Source: Burkholderiaceae bacterium (GTDB lineage: Bacteria > Pseudomonadota > Gammaproteobacteria > Burkholderiales > Burkholderiaceae_D). Taken from it: a DNA stretch of 64,000 bases. The translations under genes and the position numbers were made by a program. Within the stretch, counting starts at the first letter, position 1. Every line of letters starts with the position of its first letter. Where the stretch lies: NCBI GenBank assembly GCA_019751755.1, contig JAIENA010000296.1:52856-116855 (forward strand). Reading direction: 5' to 3'. This document shows positions 39,669 to 48,686 of the stretch, one piece after another. Below the pieces are notes generated by a model, which worked only from the letters and a program-made list of their open reading frames with translations, made no database searches and had not been told where the DNA came from.

Positions 39669-39701
39669 AATGAGAATGATTCGTAAATGAGAATTACTCA
39701 T
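39669..39701. promoter_or_regulatory. Fur-box-like sequence upstream of the TonB-dependent receptor
   Basis: AATGAGAATGATTCGTAAATGAGAATTACTCAT, tandem GAGAAT-type half-sites. Confidence 0.6.
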
Positions 39702-39775
39702 ATTTACGATTATTTGATGACTATGTCTGGCTTATTTCCCGCTTATTTCTTGTTTATTTCCGCCATGTTTCAATC

Positions 39776-40072
39776 TCATTGCAGCAGCGAATACAGCATG
39801 ATGCCGGCCACCACGGCCACCACCATCACGCTCATTTCATTGACAAAAAAGCCGATGGCGCCGCCCAGCAGCGACATCGCCGCCACCGCCGGCGTGCCGT
39901 GCGATAGCAGCACCGGGTTGGACACCGCCACGTAGCAGGCAAAGGCGGCGGCCAGCACGGCGCAGGCGACGCGGCCCAGCAACCGGGTGGAGCGCGCGAC
40001 CTTGACGCGCTTGCGTGGCGCCGGAGCAGACGCAGCAGTAGCAGCAGTAGCGGTAGGTTTGGTTCTTTCCAT
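39776..40072 (-). CDS. Small membrane protein, hypothetical
   Basis: MERTKPTATAATAASAPAPRKRVKVARSTRLLGRVACAVLAAAFACYVAVSNPVLLSHG..., two hydrophobic segments. Confidence 0.55.
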   Translation of the reverse strand: MERTKPTATAATAASAPAPRKRVKVARSTRLLGRVACAVLAAAFACYVAVSNPVLLSHGTPAVAAMSLLGGAIGFFVNEMSVMVVAVVAGIMLYSLLQ

Positions 40073-40336
40073 CGCGACAGGATACACCGGGCATGGTCCG
40101 GCTTAAAAGTGCAAACAGGCCGTTATTTCGCGCGCAATTTCATGCGCTGACGCCTGCCGCGCACGTGCTTGTCCAGCGTGGTGGGGGAATAATTGCCATA
40201 TTGTGCAACGAATAGTTATTCCATCGTATAAATCAATAATCGTATCAAAGTAACAAGGCTCTTGTTGATATCGCTTCACTGAAGCAAGCATGTAGCAAGC
40301 CGTTTTTTACCGGGAACCTCGGAGGTATCGCTGTAA

Positions 40337-40957
40337 ATGAGTCCGACTTTCCCCTTGTGGCCAGCGTCTGAACTGTCGCCCATGCGGTCCGGTTATGAGT
40401 TGCTGACCAAGGCTGTCTCCGGTGTGCTGCGGCATGCCAGCGTGGATGTGTTGCCGCCGTTTGTGCGCACGCTGGGCTTGGCCCAGTCGGAACTGATGGC
40501 GGCGCTGGAATGCTGCCGTCCAACTGAAGCCTATGTGCCGATTTCCGAGCTCAAATATGCGGTGGTGGTGGCCACGGTACCGCCGTTGTTCCATGACGTG
40601 GTGGCGCATTTGATGGCGTCGCGCACGGCCGAAGCCGATGCCGAGCACGTCAACTGGCTGGCGCGCGCGATTGCCGCCGCCAGCCTGGGTCACCGCATGC
40701 TGTGGCAAGACCTGGGCCTGAGCGGGCGGCATGAAGTGGCCGCGCTGATGAAGCTGTACTTCCAACCGCTATTCCTGCGCAACGTGACCGACTTGAAATG
40801 GAAGCGCTTTATTTTCCGCGAACTGGGTGACAAGCTGGGACGGCACGATATGCCTCCACCTGGTTGCCACCGCTGCACGCAATACTGCAAATGCTTCGAG
40901 ACGGGCCGCCTGGCACCGCCCGCCGCCATGGCGCCGAAACCGACTGTCGCGGCCTAG
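40337..40957 (+). CDS. nifQ: NifQ family protein
   Basis: HRMLWQDLGLSGRHEVAALMKLYFQPLFLRNVTDLKWKRFIFRELGDKLGRHDMPPPGCHRCTQYCKCFE matches the NifQ core and C-terminal Cys cluster layout. Confidence 0.8.
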   Translation: MSPTFPLWPASELSPMRSGYELLTKAVSGVLRHASVDVLPPFVRTLGLAQSELMAALECCRPTEAYVPISELKYAVVVATVPPLFHDVVAHLMASRTAEADAEHVNWLARAIAAASLGHRMLWQDLGLSGRHEVAALMKLYFQPLFLRNVTDLKWKRFIFRELGDKLGRHDMPPPGCHRCTQYCKCFETGRLAPPAAMAPKPTVAA

Positions 40958-40984
40958 CGTCGTGGCGCGCAGCCACGGCAAGGT

Positions 40985-41911
40985 TCAGGCCAGCGCCATT
41001 TGCTGCGACGTCTGCGCCACCTGCTGCAACAGCCAGTCGCGGAAGACCGTCACGTCCGGGCGCGGGTGCGGCGCGGCCTGCAGCAGCCAGTAGCCGTAGC
41101 CCTCGACCTGCATGCGTTGGTCCATCTGCGCGGCCAGGCGGCCGTCTTTCAGCATTGGCAGCACCAGCGCCAGGCGGCCCAGCGCCACGCCGTGGCCGTC
41201 AACGGCGGCCTGGATCACCTGGTCGTACTGGTTGAAGTGGCGGTAGCCCTTGGGCTGGCGCCGGTCCATGCCGTGCGCTGCCAGCCAGGGCGTCCAGTGC
41301 AGCCAGGTGCGGCCATGGTCGTCCAGGTCCAGCAGCATGTGATCAAGCACGCCGTCCGGCTGGGCAAACGCACTGGCCGCCAGCGCCCTGCTGGCCACCG
41401 GCACCACCGCCTCGCCAAACAAATGCAGCGCATCGTCCGGCACCTGGGTCCGGCCGCCATAGCGGATCGCGAGGTCGACTTCATCCTGTTTCAGATCGAC
41501 CTGGCGGTTGCTGGTGGCCAGGCGGATGTCGATCTGCGGGTGCGCGGCCTGGAACGCGTCCAGGCGCGGCAAGATCCACAGCGACGCCACGCCGATGCTG
41601 GCGGCAATCGTCACGGGCTTGATACGTTTTTCTTGCTGCAAGGCATCAGTTAGCTCGGCCAGCTTGTCCAGCCACGGTGACGCCAGGTGGAACAATTGCT
41701 CGCCCGCTTCGGTCAGCGCGATGCTGCGACTGTTACGTATAAACAACTGCACGCCGAGCCGCTCTTCCAGCGCCTGGATCTGGCGGCTGACGGCGGACTG
41801 GGTCAGGCACAGGTCCGCCGCCGCGGCAGTGATGCTCAAACGCCGCGCAGCTGCAACGAATCCGCGCAAAGCATCGAGGGGCGGCAGTGAAACTAGCCTG
41901 TTTTGCATCAT
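40985..41911 (-). CDS. LysR family regulator (GcvA-like)
   Basis: LPPLDALRGFVAAARRLSITAAAADLCLTQSAVSRQIQALEERLGVQLFIRNSRSIALTEAG. Confidence 0.92.
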   Translation of the reverse strand: MMQNRLVSLPPLDALRGFVAAARRLSITAAAADLCLTQSAVSRQIQALEERLGVQLFIRNSRSIALTEAGEQLFHLASPWLDKLAELTDALQQEKRIKPVTIAASIGVASLWILPRLDAFQAAHPQIDIRLATSNRQVDLKQDEVDLAIRYGGRTQVPDDALHLFGEAVVPVASRALAASAFAQPDGVLDHMLLDLDDHGRTWLHWTPWLAAHGMDRRQPKGYRHFNQYDQVIQAAVDGHGVALGRLALVLPMLKDGRLAAQMDQRMQVEGYGYWLLQAAPHPRPDVTVFRDWLLQQVAQTSQQMALA

Positions 41912-41975
41912 AACTCCGGAAGAAATATATTTAACGCATTAAAATGCCAAAACCGACATTATGAGGGAGGTTGCG

Positions 41976-42422
41976 ATGAGTGATTGCGATGTCATCACTG
42001 AGCGTATCTTCGATGCACCGCGTGAGCGCGTTTTTCGCGCCTTTAGCGACCCTTCCGTGCTGGCCCGCTGGTGGGGCCCGGACGGTTTCACCAATACCTT
42101 CAAAGTCTTCGATTTTGAACCCGGCGGCCTGTGGAAATTCACCATGCATGGCCCGGACGGCGTCAATTATCCCAATGAATCGGTGTTCTCGCACATCGCG
42201 CGGCCGGAACGCATTGAATTCGACCATGTGCTGGGCACACCGTTCAAGGCCATCTTTGCCTTTATCGAGCGGGACGGCAAAACCCTGCTGCACTGGACCA
42301 TGCGTTTCCCCTCGGCGGAAGCGTGCGCCCGGATGCGCGACTTCGTCATTAACGCCAATGCTGAAAACCTCGACCGGCTGGAAGAGCAGTTGGAACGGTT
42401 GAATGGCCGCACGCCAGCCTGA
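41976..42422 (+). CDS. SRPBCC/AHSA1 family protein
   Basis: VITERIFDAPRERVFRAFSDPSVLARWWGPDGFTNTFKVFDFEPGGLWKFTMHGPDG. Confidence 0.93.
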   Translation: MSDCDVITERIFDAPRERVFRAFSDPSVLARWWGPDGFTNTFKVFDFEPGGLWKFTMHGPDGVNYPNESVFSHIARPERIEFDHVLGTPFKAIFAFIERDGKTLLHWTMRFPSAEACARMRDFVINANAENLDRLEEQLERLNGRTPA

Positions 42423-42548
42423 GGTGGCCTTACGCTGGCGTGTCATCGCGATCCTGCGGTTTCCGGCAGGCTGATCGACGATCCGCTACGGCTTGCAGTC
42501 CATGGCGTGCCAGGGCCTTGCTGCGTACAATACCGGCCAGGAGGTGCC

Positions 42549-43244
42549 ATGACCAAACTGATGCTGGTGGAAGACGACGAACGGCTGTCGTCGCTGATCG
42601 CCGAATACCTGGCCGCAAATGAATTCAACGTGCACGTGGTGGCGCGCGGCGATGAAGCGCTGTCGCGTTTCCATGCGTTCGTGCCGGACGTGGTGGTGCT
42701 GGACCTGATGTTGCCCGGCCTGCCGGGCAATGAAGTGTGCCGCCAGTTGCGGGCGGTCAGCCAGGTGCCGATCCTGGTGTTGACGGCGCGCGATGACAGT
42801 TACGACCAGGTCGCGCTGCTGGAATACGGCGCCGATGATTTCGTCAACAAGCCGGTGCAGCCGCGCGTGCTGCTGGCCCGCCTGCGCGCCCTGCTGCGCC
42901 GCGCCATCCCCGCCACGGCGCCAGCCGCCACGCTTACCCACTTGCTGAGCTTTGGCGCGCTGGAGATCATCCTGAGCGACCGCGTGGTGACCTGGCATGG
43001 CAAACCGGTACCGCTGTCGAATACCGAATACAAGCTGATGCTGGTGCTGGCGGAATCGGCCGGCACCGTCCTGTCGCGCGACGCCCTGCTGAAAAAAATG
43101 CGCGGCATCGAATTCGATGGCCTCGACCGCAGCATCGACAACAGCATTTCCAAGCTGCGCAAGAAGTTCGATGATCACGACGGCGAGCGGATCAAGACCG
43201 TGTGGGGCGAAGGGTATTTGTTTTCGCCGTCGGCGTGGGAGTGA
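42549..43244 (+). CDS. OmpR-family response regulator, RstA-like
   Basis: MTKLMLVEDDERLSSLIAEYLAANEFNVHVVARGDEAL...VLDLMLPGLPGNEVCRQLRA...VLTARDDSYDQVALLEYGADDFVNKPV plus winged HTH. Confidence 0.9.
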   Translation: MTKLMLVEDDERLSSLIAEYLAANEFNVHVVARGDEALSRFHAFVPDVVVLDLMLPGLPGNEVCRQLRAVSQVPILVLTARDDSYDQVALLEYGADDFVNKPVQPRVLLARLRALLRRAIPATAPAATLTHLLSFGALEIILSDRVVTWHGKPVPLSNTEYKLMLVLAESAGTVLSRDALLKKMRGIEFDGLDRSIDNSISKLRKKFDDHDGERIKTVWGEGYLFSPSAWE

Positions 43245-43293
43245 TGGTTAGCGAGTTGAATGGCTTCAGCTACAGCCTGCCTTGAGGACGCGA

Positions 43294-43983
43294 TTATTCA
43301 AACACCGGCGCCACCGCCAGTGGCGCATTCTGGCTCACCACCTGGCCCTTGTCGCTGACCGCATCGAAGCGCACCATCACGACGCTGTAGGCGTTGCCCG
43401 CGTCATCGGGGAACGCCGGGCCGGCCACCGCCGGCAGCGCCGCACCACCTTTCCAGCGCACGTCGGCGTCGAGCTTTTTTGCAAACGTGAAGCGCACCCC
43501 GACGCAATGCTTGTCGCGGTAGGTGGCGGCGTTCACCGTGCGCTGGAATGCCAGCGCCTGCTCGCAGGCGGCACGCAGCTCCGCGCCTTCATAGACGCCA
43601 TCGGGCCGCACCACGATCGAGATGCGGGGCCGGAAGACATAAGCGTCCAGCTTGCGGTTGATGGTCAACACCGCGTTTTCGTCATACGCGGCTTTTAACA
43701 GTGGGAACACTGCGCGGCCCAGCGCGTCGAGCGGCAAGTTCACTTGCATGGTCTTGCCCGACAGAGCCAGCTTGAAGTCGGCCGGCAACGCACTGCCGTC
43801 GCGCATACTGGCCTGGTAATGCTGTTGCAGCAATTGTTTGGGCTTGCCGTATTTTTCAAACGCCACCATGCCGCGATACGCATCGCGGTAACTGAGCCAG
43901 TCGCCTTCCTGTGCACGCACCGGCACACCGGCCACCATGGCGGCCAGGGCGATGCATGCGGTCAGGGACTGGATCGGTTTCAT
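43294..43983 (-). CDS. Exported hypothetical protein
   Basis: MKPIQSLTACIALAAMVAGVPVRAQEGDWLSYRDAYRGMVAFEKYGKPKQLLQQHYQ. Confidence 0.7.
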   Translation of the reverse strand: MKPIQSLTACIALAAMVAGVPVRAQEGDWLSYRDAYRGMVAFEKYGKPKQLLQQHYQASMRDGSALPADFKLALSGKTMQVNLPLDALGRAVFPLLKAAYDENAVLTINRKLDAYVFRPRISIVVRPDGVYEGAELRAACEQALAFQRTVNAATYRDKHCVGVRFTFAKKLDADVRWKGGAALPAVAGPAFPDDAGNAYSVVMVRFDAVSDKGQVVSQNAPLAVAPVFE

Positions 43984-43985
43984 GG

Positions 43986-44909
43986 TCAGAAGCGATAGGC
44001 CAGCGCGGTGGAGACCGACACGCCGGTGGCCTGCTCGGTCAGGGGGCTGGCTTTCGCGCCGCCGCGCAATTGCGTGATCTGCACGTTGGTGGTCAGCAGC
44101 CACGCCGGCGACAGCGCCCAATTCCAGCGCGCACCCAGGTGGAGATCCTTGACGCCGCCCGCCGCCGCGTACGCCCACTTGGACGCCGCCTGTTGCGGCT
44201 TGCCGCCCATGCCCGCTGCCAATGGCGTCACTTGCAGCACATCGTCGGTGCGCAAGCCGAAGTAACCGGTGTTGTAGGCGCGGTTGCCGAGCGTGACGCC
44301 GGCCGTCAGCGACAGCGTGTGGTGCGGCGCCAGTTCGATCGCGCCGCGCTGCAGGTCCGCAGTCCAGCGCAAGCCATTGCGCTCGGCGCTGGCGCCAAAC
44401 AGCACGCTGTTGGTGAGGCGCAGGCGCTCCGCCAGGTAATAGTTGAAGAAAAAGCCGCCTTCCGCGCGGGCGCCGATATGGCGCAGGCGGTAAGACACTT
44501 TGAATTGCGACCCGGCCGCGCTGGTCATGCCAGGCGGCAGCGTGATGCCCATCTGGTCGCCACCCGTGATGGAGACCGCCGTATCCAGTAGCGAAGCGCC
44601 ATGCTTGCTGCGGGCGGCATGCAGCGACAGCAGCGGGCCATACTCGATGCCCGGCGTGGCCGACAGGTGCCATCCCGCGCTCATGCCGGAAATGAACATG
44701 CCATTGCCCCAGCCGACTTGCAGCACCGGCATCGCGCGCACCGTGCGCTCGTCGCCCCCTTCGTAGTTCGGCGCCGAACGCACACCGAGGCCGGCATACA
44801 TGTCATAGCTGCCGTCCGGCATCAGGCCGGGGGCGGGCGCCTGCGCCCAAGCGGAAACGGCGCCGCAACAAGCGGCGCCGGCCAGGAGAAGGAAGAAGGA
44901 CTTGCGCAT
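43986..44909 (-). CDS. MipA/OmpV family outer-membrane protein
   Basis: GLGVRSAPNYEGGDERTVRAMPVLQVGWGNGMFISGMSAGWHLS...C-terminal STALAYRF. Confidence 0.9.
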   Translation of the reverse strand: MRKSFFLLLAGAACCGAVSAWAQAPAPGLMPDGSYDMYAGLGVRSAPNYEGGDERTVRAMPVLQVGWGNGMFISGMSAGWHLSATPGIEYGPLLSLHAARSKHGASLLDTAVSITGGDQMGITLPPGMTSAAGSQFKVSYRLRHIGARAEGGFFFNYYLAERLRLTNSVLFGASAERNGLRWTADLQRGAIELAPHHTLSLTAGVTLGNRAYNTGYFGLRTDDVLQVTPLAAGMGGKPQQAASKWAYAAAGGVKDLHLGARWNWALSPAWLLTTNVQITQLRGGAKASPLTEQATGVSVSTALAYRF

Positions 44910-44982
44910 AGTGGATGGACAGTCAAAGTCGGATGACGGGACAGGCCGTCATTCTAGCGTCCCTGCTTGCCATCCGTCTCCG

Positions 44983-46251
44983 TCAAAACTTCATCACGCT
45001 GGTGGAAAACACCACCGGCTCGTCGCTGCGCTCGATGATGACCACGTCGCCGGCGCCTGCGATGCCCATGATGCAATCGGTGGCCGGACCGGGCACCCGG
45101 TTTTGCACGCTGGCGACCAGCTTGCCGCCGGCGCGCGACACGCCCGTGATCGTGGTGCTCTGGCACGTCATGCCAAGACCGCCCCAGGCAAACAGCACCG
45201 TCTGCGTTGAAAAATCGATCGACGGCATCACGCTGTTGGCATCCATGTACTGGTTCCACAGCTTGCGCAGTTTGAGTTCATCGGTCACCACCGCATTCAA
45301 TGGCGGCGTGGTATCGGTGCTACCGAGTTTGGTGTCGATGCGCTTGAAGTTGACCGGCGTGGCCTTGATCTGTTCAAACTTGACCTGGTCGTACTGGTCT
45401 ACCACCACGGCGGTGGCCGGGTAGGTGACTGCCAGGGTGCAGACCACGTCCGGGCCGGGTGGCGGTGCATACGCATAGTCCACCTGCAGCACGCCATCCT
45501 GTTCCGACAGGCGATTGACAGCCACGCCCGAGCAGCCATTGGGTGCACTGCCGCCAAAGATGACCACCGCCATGTGCTTGCTGAAATCGATCCACGGCTC
45601 GGGCGGCAGGTCGGTGAGGTTGGCATTGAGGCGTTTCCACAGTACGGACCATTGCTTGGCATCGCGCACTGTCAGGTTTTCGGTGCTGCTGTTGCCGGAA
45701 TGCTGGTTGATGATCAACTGTTCGTATTGCACGGCATTGCCCAGTTTGACTGGCGGCGTCAAATCGACCACCTCGATCTTGTGCGCGGCGCCCAGGCCCA
45801 GGTCGGCCTTGTCGCGGTTCTTGACGATGGTGTCGAAGGTTGCGCGGTCGCGTTCATCGGTGCAACTGGTGCGCGGGCCGGCGATCGAGTCGGCCGACGA
45901 GCAGCGTTTCAATTCCGGCGTCGCGCCATACAGCACCTGGGAATACGAGGCATCGGCGCAGTTGCCGGCCACGTCCCAGAACACTTGCGCATTGTCGATG
46001 ATGTACAGGCGATTGAGCTTGTCGCTGCAGGCGGCGCCTTGCGCCATCTTGATAAAGACGTTCTTGTCCACCGGCGCGGACGGATTCGGTTCGCCGACGG
46101 CGATGCCCTGGCCCGGCACCACCGCAGCCTGGAGTTCGGGCGCGCCACCACCACCACCGCCACAGGCGCTCAGTGAAATGACAGCCGCCAGCGCCAGTGC
46201 CAGCGGTTCGAGTCGCAGCGAAGAATGCCTGAGTGTAGCCAGTTTGATCAC
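44983..46251 (-). CDS. Hypothetical lipoprotein
   Basis: LALAAVISLSACGGGGGGAPELQAAVVPG lipobox; long ORF. Confidence 0.75.
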   Translation of the reverse strand: MIKLATLRHSSLRLEPLALALAAVISLSACGGGGGGAPELQAAVVPGQGIAVGEPNPSAPVDKNVFIKMAQGAACSDKLNRLYIIDNAQVFWDVAGNCADASYSQVLYGATPELKRCSSADSIAGPRTSCTDERDRATFDTIVKNRDKADLGLGAAHKIEVVDLTPPVKLGNAVQYEQLIINQHSGNSSTENLTVRDAKQWSVLWKRLNANLTDLPPEPWIDFSKHMAVVIFGGSAPNGCSGVAVNRLSEQDGVLQVDYAYAPPPGPDVVCTLAVTYPATAVVVDQYDQVKFEQIKATPVNFKRIDTKLGSTDTTPPLNAVVTDELKLRKLWNQYMDANSVMPSIDFSTQTVLFAWGGLGMTCQSTTITGVSRAGGKLVASVQNRVPGPATDCIMGIAGAGDVVIIERSDEPVVFSTSVMKF

Positions 46252-46409
46252 GATGCCTCCTGAGTGGATGTTTTTGCCTTCAATACAACCATTTTAGGCG
46301 CCGGATCGGCGAACTTCCGCTTCGAAATGTACGCGAATTGTCTAAAATTTGTAATTTCTGGCTGGCCCGAAGTGAACGCCGATGGTTCCCTCTTATACAA
46401 TCGGCCCCC

Positions 46410-47723
46410 ATGAACCGCCTGTTCTTCCGCTTCTTCGTTTTGGTGATGCTGGCCATCACCGGGGCGGCGTTTGCCGTGCATTTTGCGATCAGCCGGCTGT
46501 ATGGCGATCCGCTCGACGATATTGCGCGGCGCCAGGCGGCGGCCCAGATTTTTTTGTTGCAGCACTACGTCGATCAGGCGCCGCCTGATGAATGGCTGGC
46601 GCGCCTGAACAAGGTGCGGGAAGTGTCAGACGTGCGCTATGACCTGGTGCCGCTGGTCCAGGTGCGTGCCGCGCTGCCGGACAGCCGCCATGCGGCGCTG
46701 GCGCAGGGCGACGTCGTGATCGACGTGGCACACAAGGCGTTTTATCGCCGCGTCGACCGGACCGGCGAGCGTTATGTCGGCAGCGAGGACGACGTGATCC
46801 ACGCGCAGGGGTTGCCGATCGATACCTCGCAGGCGCTGTGGCAGGAAGCCTTGCGTTATGCGGTGGTGGCGCTGGCGTTGCTGGTACCGATTGCGTGGTG
46901 GTCACGCGCGCACTGGCAGGGGCTGCAGCAACTGTCGCGGGTGGCCGACGAGGTTGGCGCGGGCCGCTTGTCAGCCCGCGCCGTCATGCCCCGCTCGGCC
47001 AGTATTTATCCGCTGGCCGAACGCATGAACGCGATGACGGCCCGCATCGGGCAATTACTGGACGCGCAGCGCAGCCTGCTGCATTCGGTGTCGCATGAGA
47101 TTCGCACGCCGATCGCGCGGCTGGAATTCGGGCTCGAATTGTTGCGTGGCGCGGCCGATGCCCCGTCCCATCCGGCGCTGGAGCGGCGTATCGTAGCGAT
47201 GGAACAGGATCTGCATGAATTGAATGCGCTGGTTGGCGAATTGCTGGGCATGACGCGGCTCGACAGCGGGCAGCCCTTGCAGCGCCAACCGGTTGACCTG
47301 GCCGGCGCATTGCGTGACTGTATCGCGGGCCTGCCGCCAGGTACTGCGATTGATTTGTGTGTGGTGGACGACCTGGGCATGGTGGAGGGCGACGCGCGGC
47401 TGCTGATGCGCGCCGTGGGCAACCTGGCGGGCAATGCCCGCAAATATGCGGCGCGGCAAGTGACGGTGGCGGCGGCGCGCTGGCCGGACCGGGTCGACAT
47501 CACGGTCGATGACGATGGTCCCGGCATTCCGCCCGATCAGCGGGAACAGGTGTTTGAACCGTTTTACCGGCTGGACCGCAGCCGCGACCGCAGTACCGGT
47601 GGTTTCGGGCTGGGCCTGTCGATTGCGCGCAAGGCGGTGGCGCTGCATGGCGGTACGGTGCACGTGGAAGACAGCCCGCTGGGCGGGGCGCGGTTTGTGG
47701 TGCGCTTGCCGGTGACGCTTTAA
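46410..47723 (+). CDS. Sensor histidine kinase, RstB-like
   Basis: MNRLFFRFFVLVMLAITGAAFAV...ARAHWQGLQQLSRVADEVGAGRLSARA...LLHSVSHEIRTPIARLEFGLELL...FEPFYRLDRSRDRSTGGFGLGLSI. Confidence 0.92.
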   Translation: MNRLFFRFFVLVMLAITGAAFAVHFAISRLYGDPLDDIARRQAAAQIFLLQHYVDQAPPDEWLARLNKVREVSDVRYDLVPLVQVRAALPDSRHAALAQGDVVIDVAHKAFYRRVDRTGERYVGSEDDVIHAQGLPIDTSQALWQEALRYAVVALALLVPIAWWSRAHWQGLQQLSRVADEVGAGRLSARAVMPRSASIYPLAERMNAMTARIGQLLDAQRSLLHSVSHEIRTPIARLEFGLELLRGAADAPSHPALERRIVAMEQDLHELNALVGELLGMTRLDSGQPLQRQPVDLAGALRDCIAGLPPGTAIDLCVVDDLGMVEGDARLLMRAVGNLAGNARKYAARQVTVAAARWPDRVDITVDDDGPGIPPDQREQVFEPFYRLDRSRDRSTGGFGLGLSIARKAVALHGGTVHVEDSPLGGARFVVRLPVTL

Positions 47724-48613
47724 AAACGGGCCGTGACCGGGTGGTACTGATTCCGCCCGACCCGCTCGAATTCGGAAATCACTTGCGCGCCAAAGAGCAG
47801 CAAGGTGGCGGCGATCTCCAGGCTGAACATGACGACAATCGCGGTGGTCAGCGAGCCATAGACGATGTTGACCTGCGACAGGGTCGTGAAATACCAGACC
47901 AGCACATGGCGCGCCGCTTCCCATAGCGCGGTGGCGGTGACGCCGCCGATCAGCGCATGTGAAAACGACAGCCGCCCGACCGGCATCACCAGGTAAATCG
48001 ACGTCAGCACCAGCACTTCGCCAGCCACGCCCAGCAGGTACAGCAACAAGCCCGAGACGCCCTGCAGCGACCACGCGTGGCCCAGCAACACCACTTCCTT
48101 TTCTCCCAGCACTTGCAGCACGCCGGCCGCCACCGTCACCAGCAACGCGCCGATGCCCAGCGACAGGATGTAGCAGTACGGCAGGATGGCCGAGACCAGG
48201 TAATGGCGGCGCCGGATCGCCACGCGGTGCAGGAAGATCACGCACATGGCGCTTTCCAGCACGGTAAAGGCCAGGGAACTGAAAAACAGCATGGTGCCCG
48301 CCAGCACCCAGCCAATCACGCTGCGCTGTTGCAGGAACAGGCTGATTTCGTGGACGATGGCGCGCGACTGGCCGGGAATCAGCCATTCCAGGTAGCGGCC
48401 GATGGTTTGCAGCAGTTCCGCATCGTCGAACCAGTGCGACAGCACCACCGCCACCAGCATCAGCAGCGGAACGATCGATAACAGCGAGTAATAAGCGACC
48501 GCCCCCGCCAGCAGCAAGCCCTGGTTGGCGCGGAAGCCTTTGATGCATTGAAGCAAGAACGCCACGGGGTGGGCGGCAACCCAGGCGGCAGCCTTGCGGT
48601 TGAGTATACGCAT
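47720..48613 (-). CDS. YihY/BrkB family inner membrane protein
   Basis: MRILNRKAAAWVAAHPVAFLLQCIKGFRANQGLLLAGAVAYYSLLSIVPLLMLVAVVLSHWFDDAELLQTI. Confidence 0.92.
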   Translation of the reverse strand: MRILNRKAAAWVAAHPVAFLLQCIKGFRANQGLLLAGAVAYYSLLSIVPLLMLVAVVLSHWFDDAELLQTIGRYLEWLIPGQSRAIVHEISLFLQQRSVIGWVLAGTMLFFSSLAFTVLESAMCVIFLHRVAIRRRHYLVSAILPYCYILSLGIGALLVTVAAGVLQVLGEKEVVLLGHAWSLQGVSGLLLYLLGVAGEVLVLTSIYLVMPVGRLSFSHALIGGVTATALWEAARHVLVWYFTTLSQVNIVYGSLTTAIVVMFSLEIAATLLLFGAQVISEFERVGRNQYHPVTARF

Positions 48614-48686
48614 GCGTCCATTGTACGCAGCCCAACCGTGCCACGGCGTCCCGCATCCGGTAACGCGTGTCACACCCTGGCGTTGT

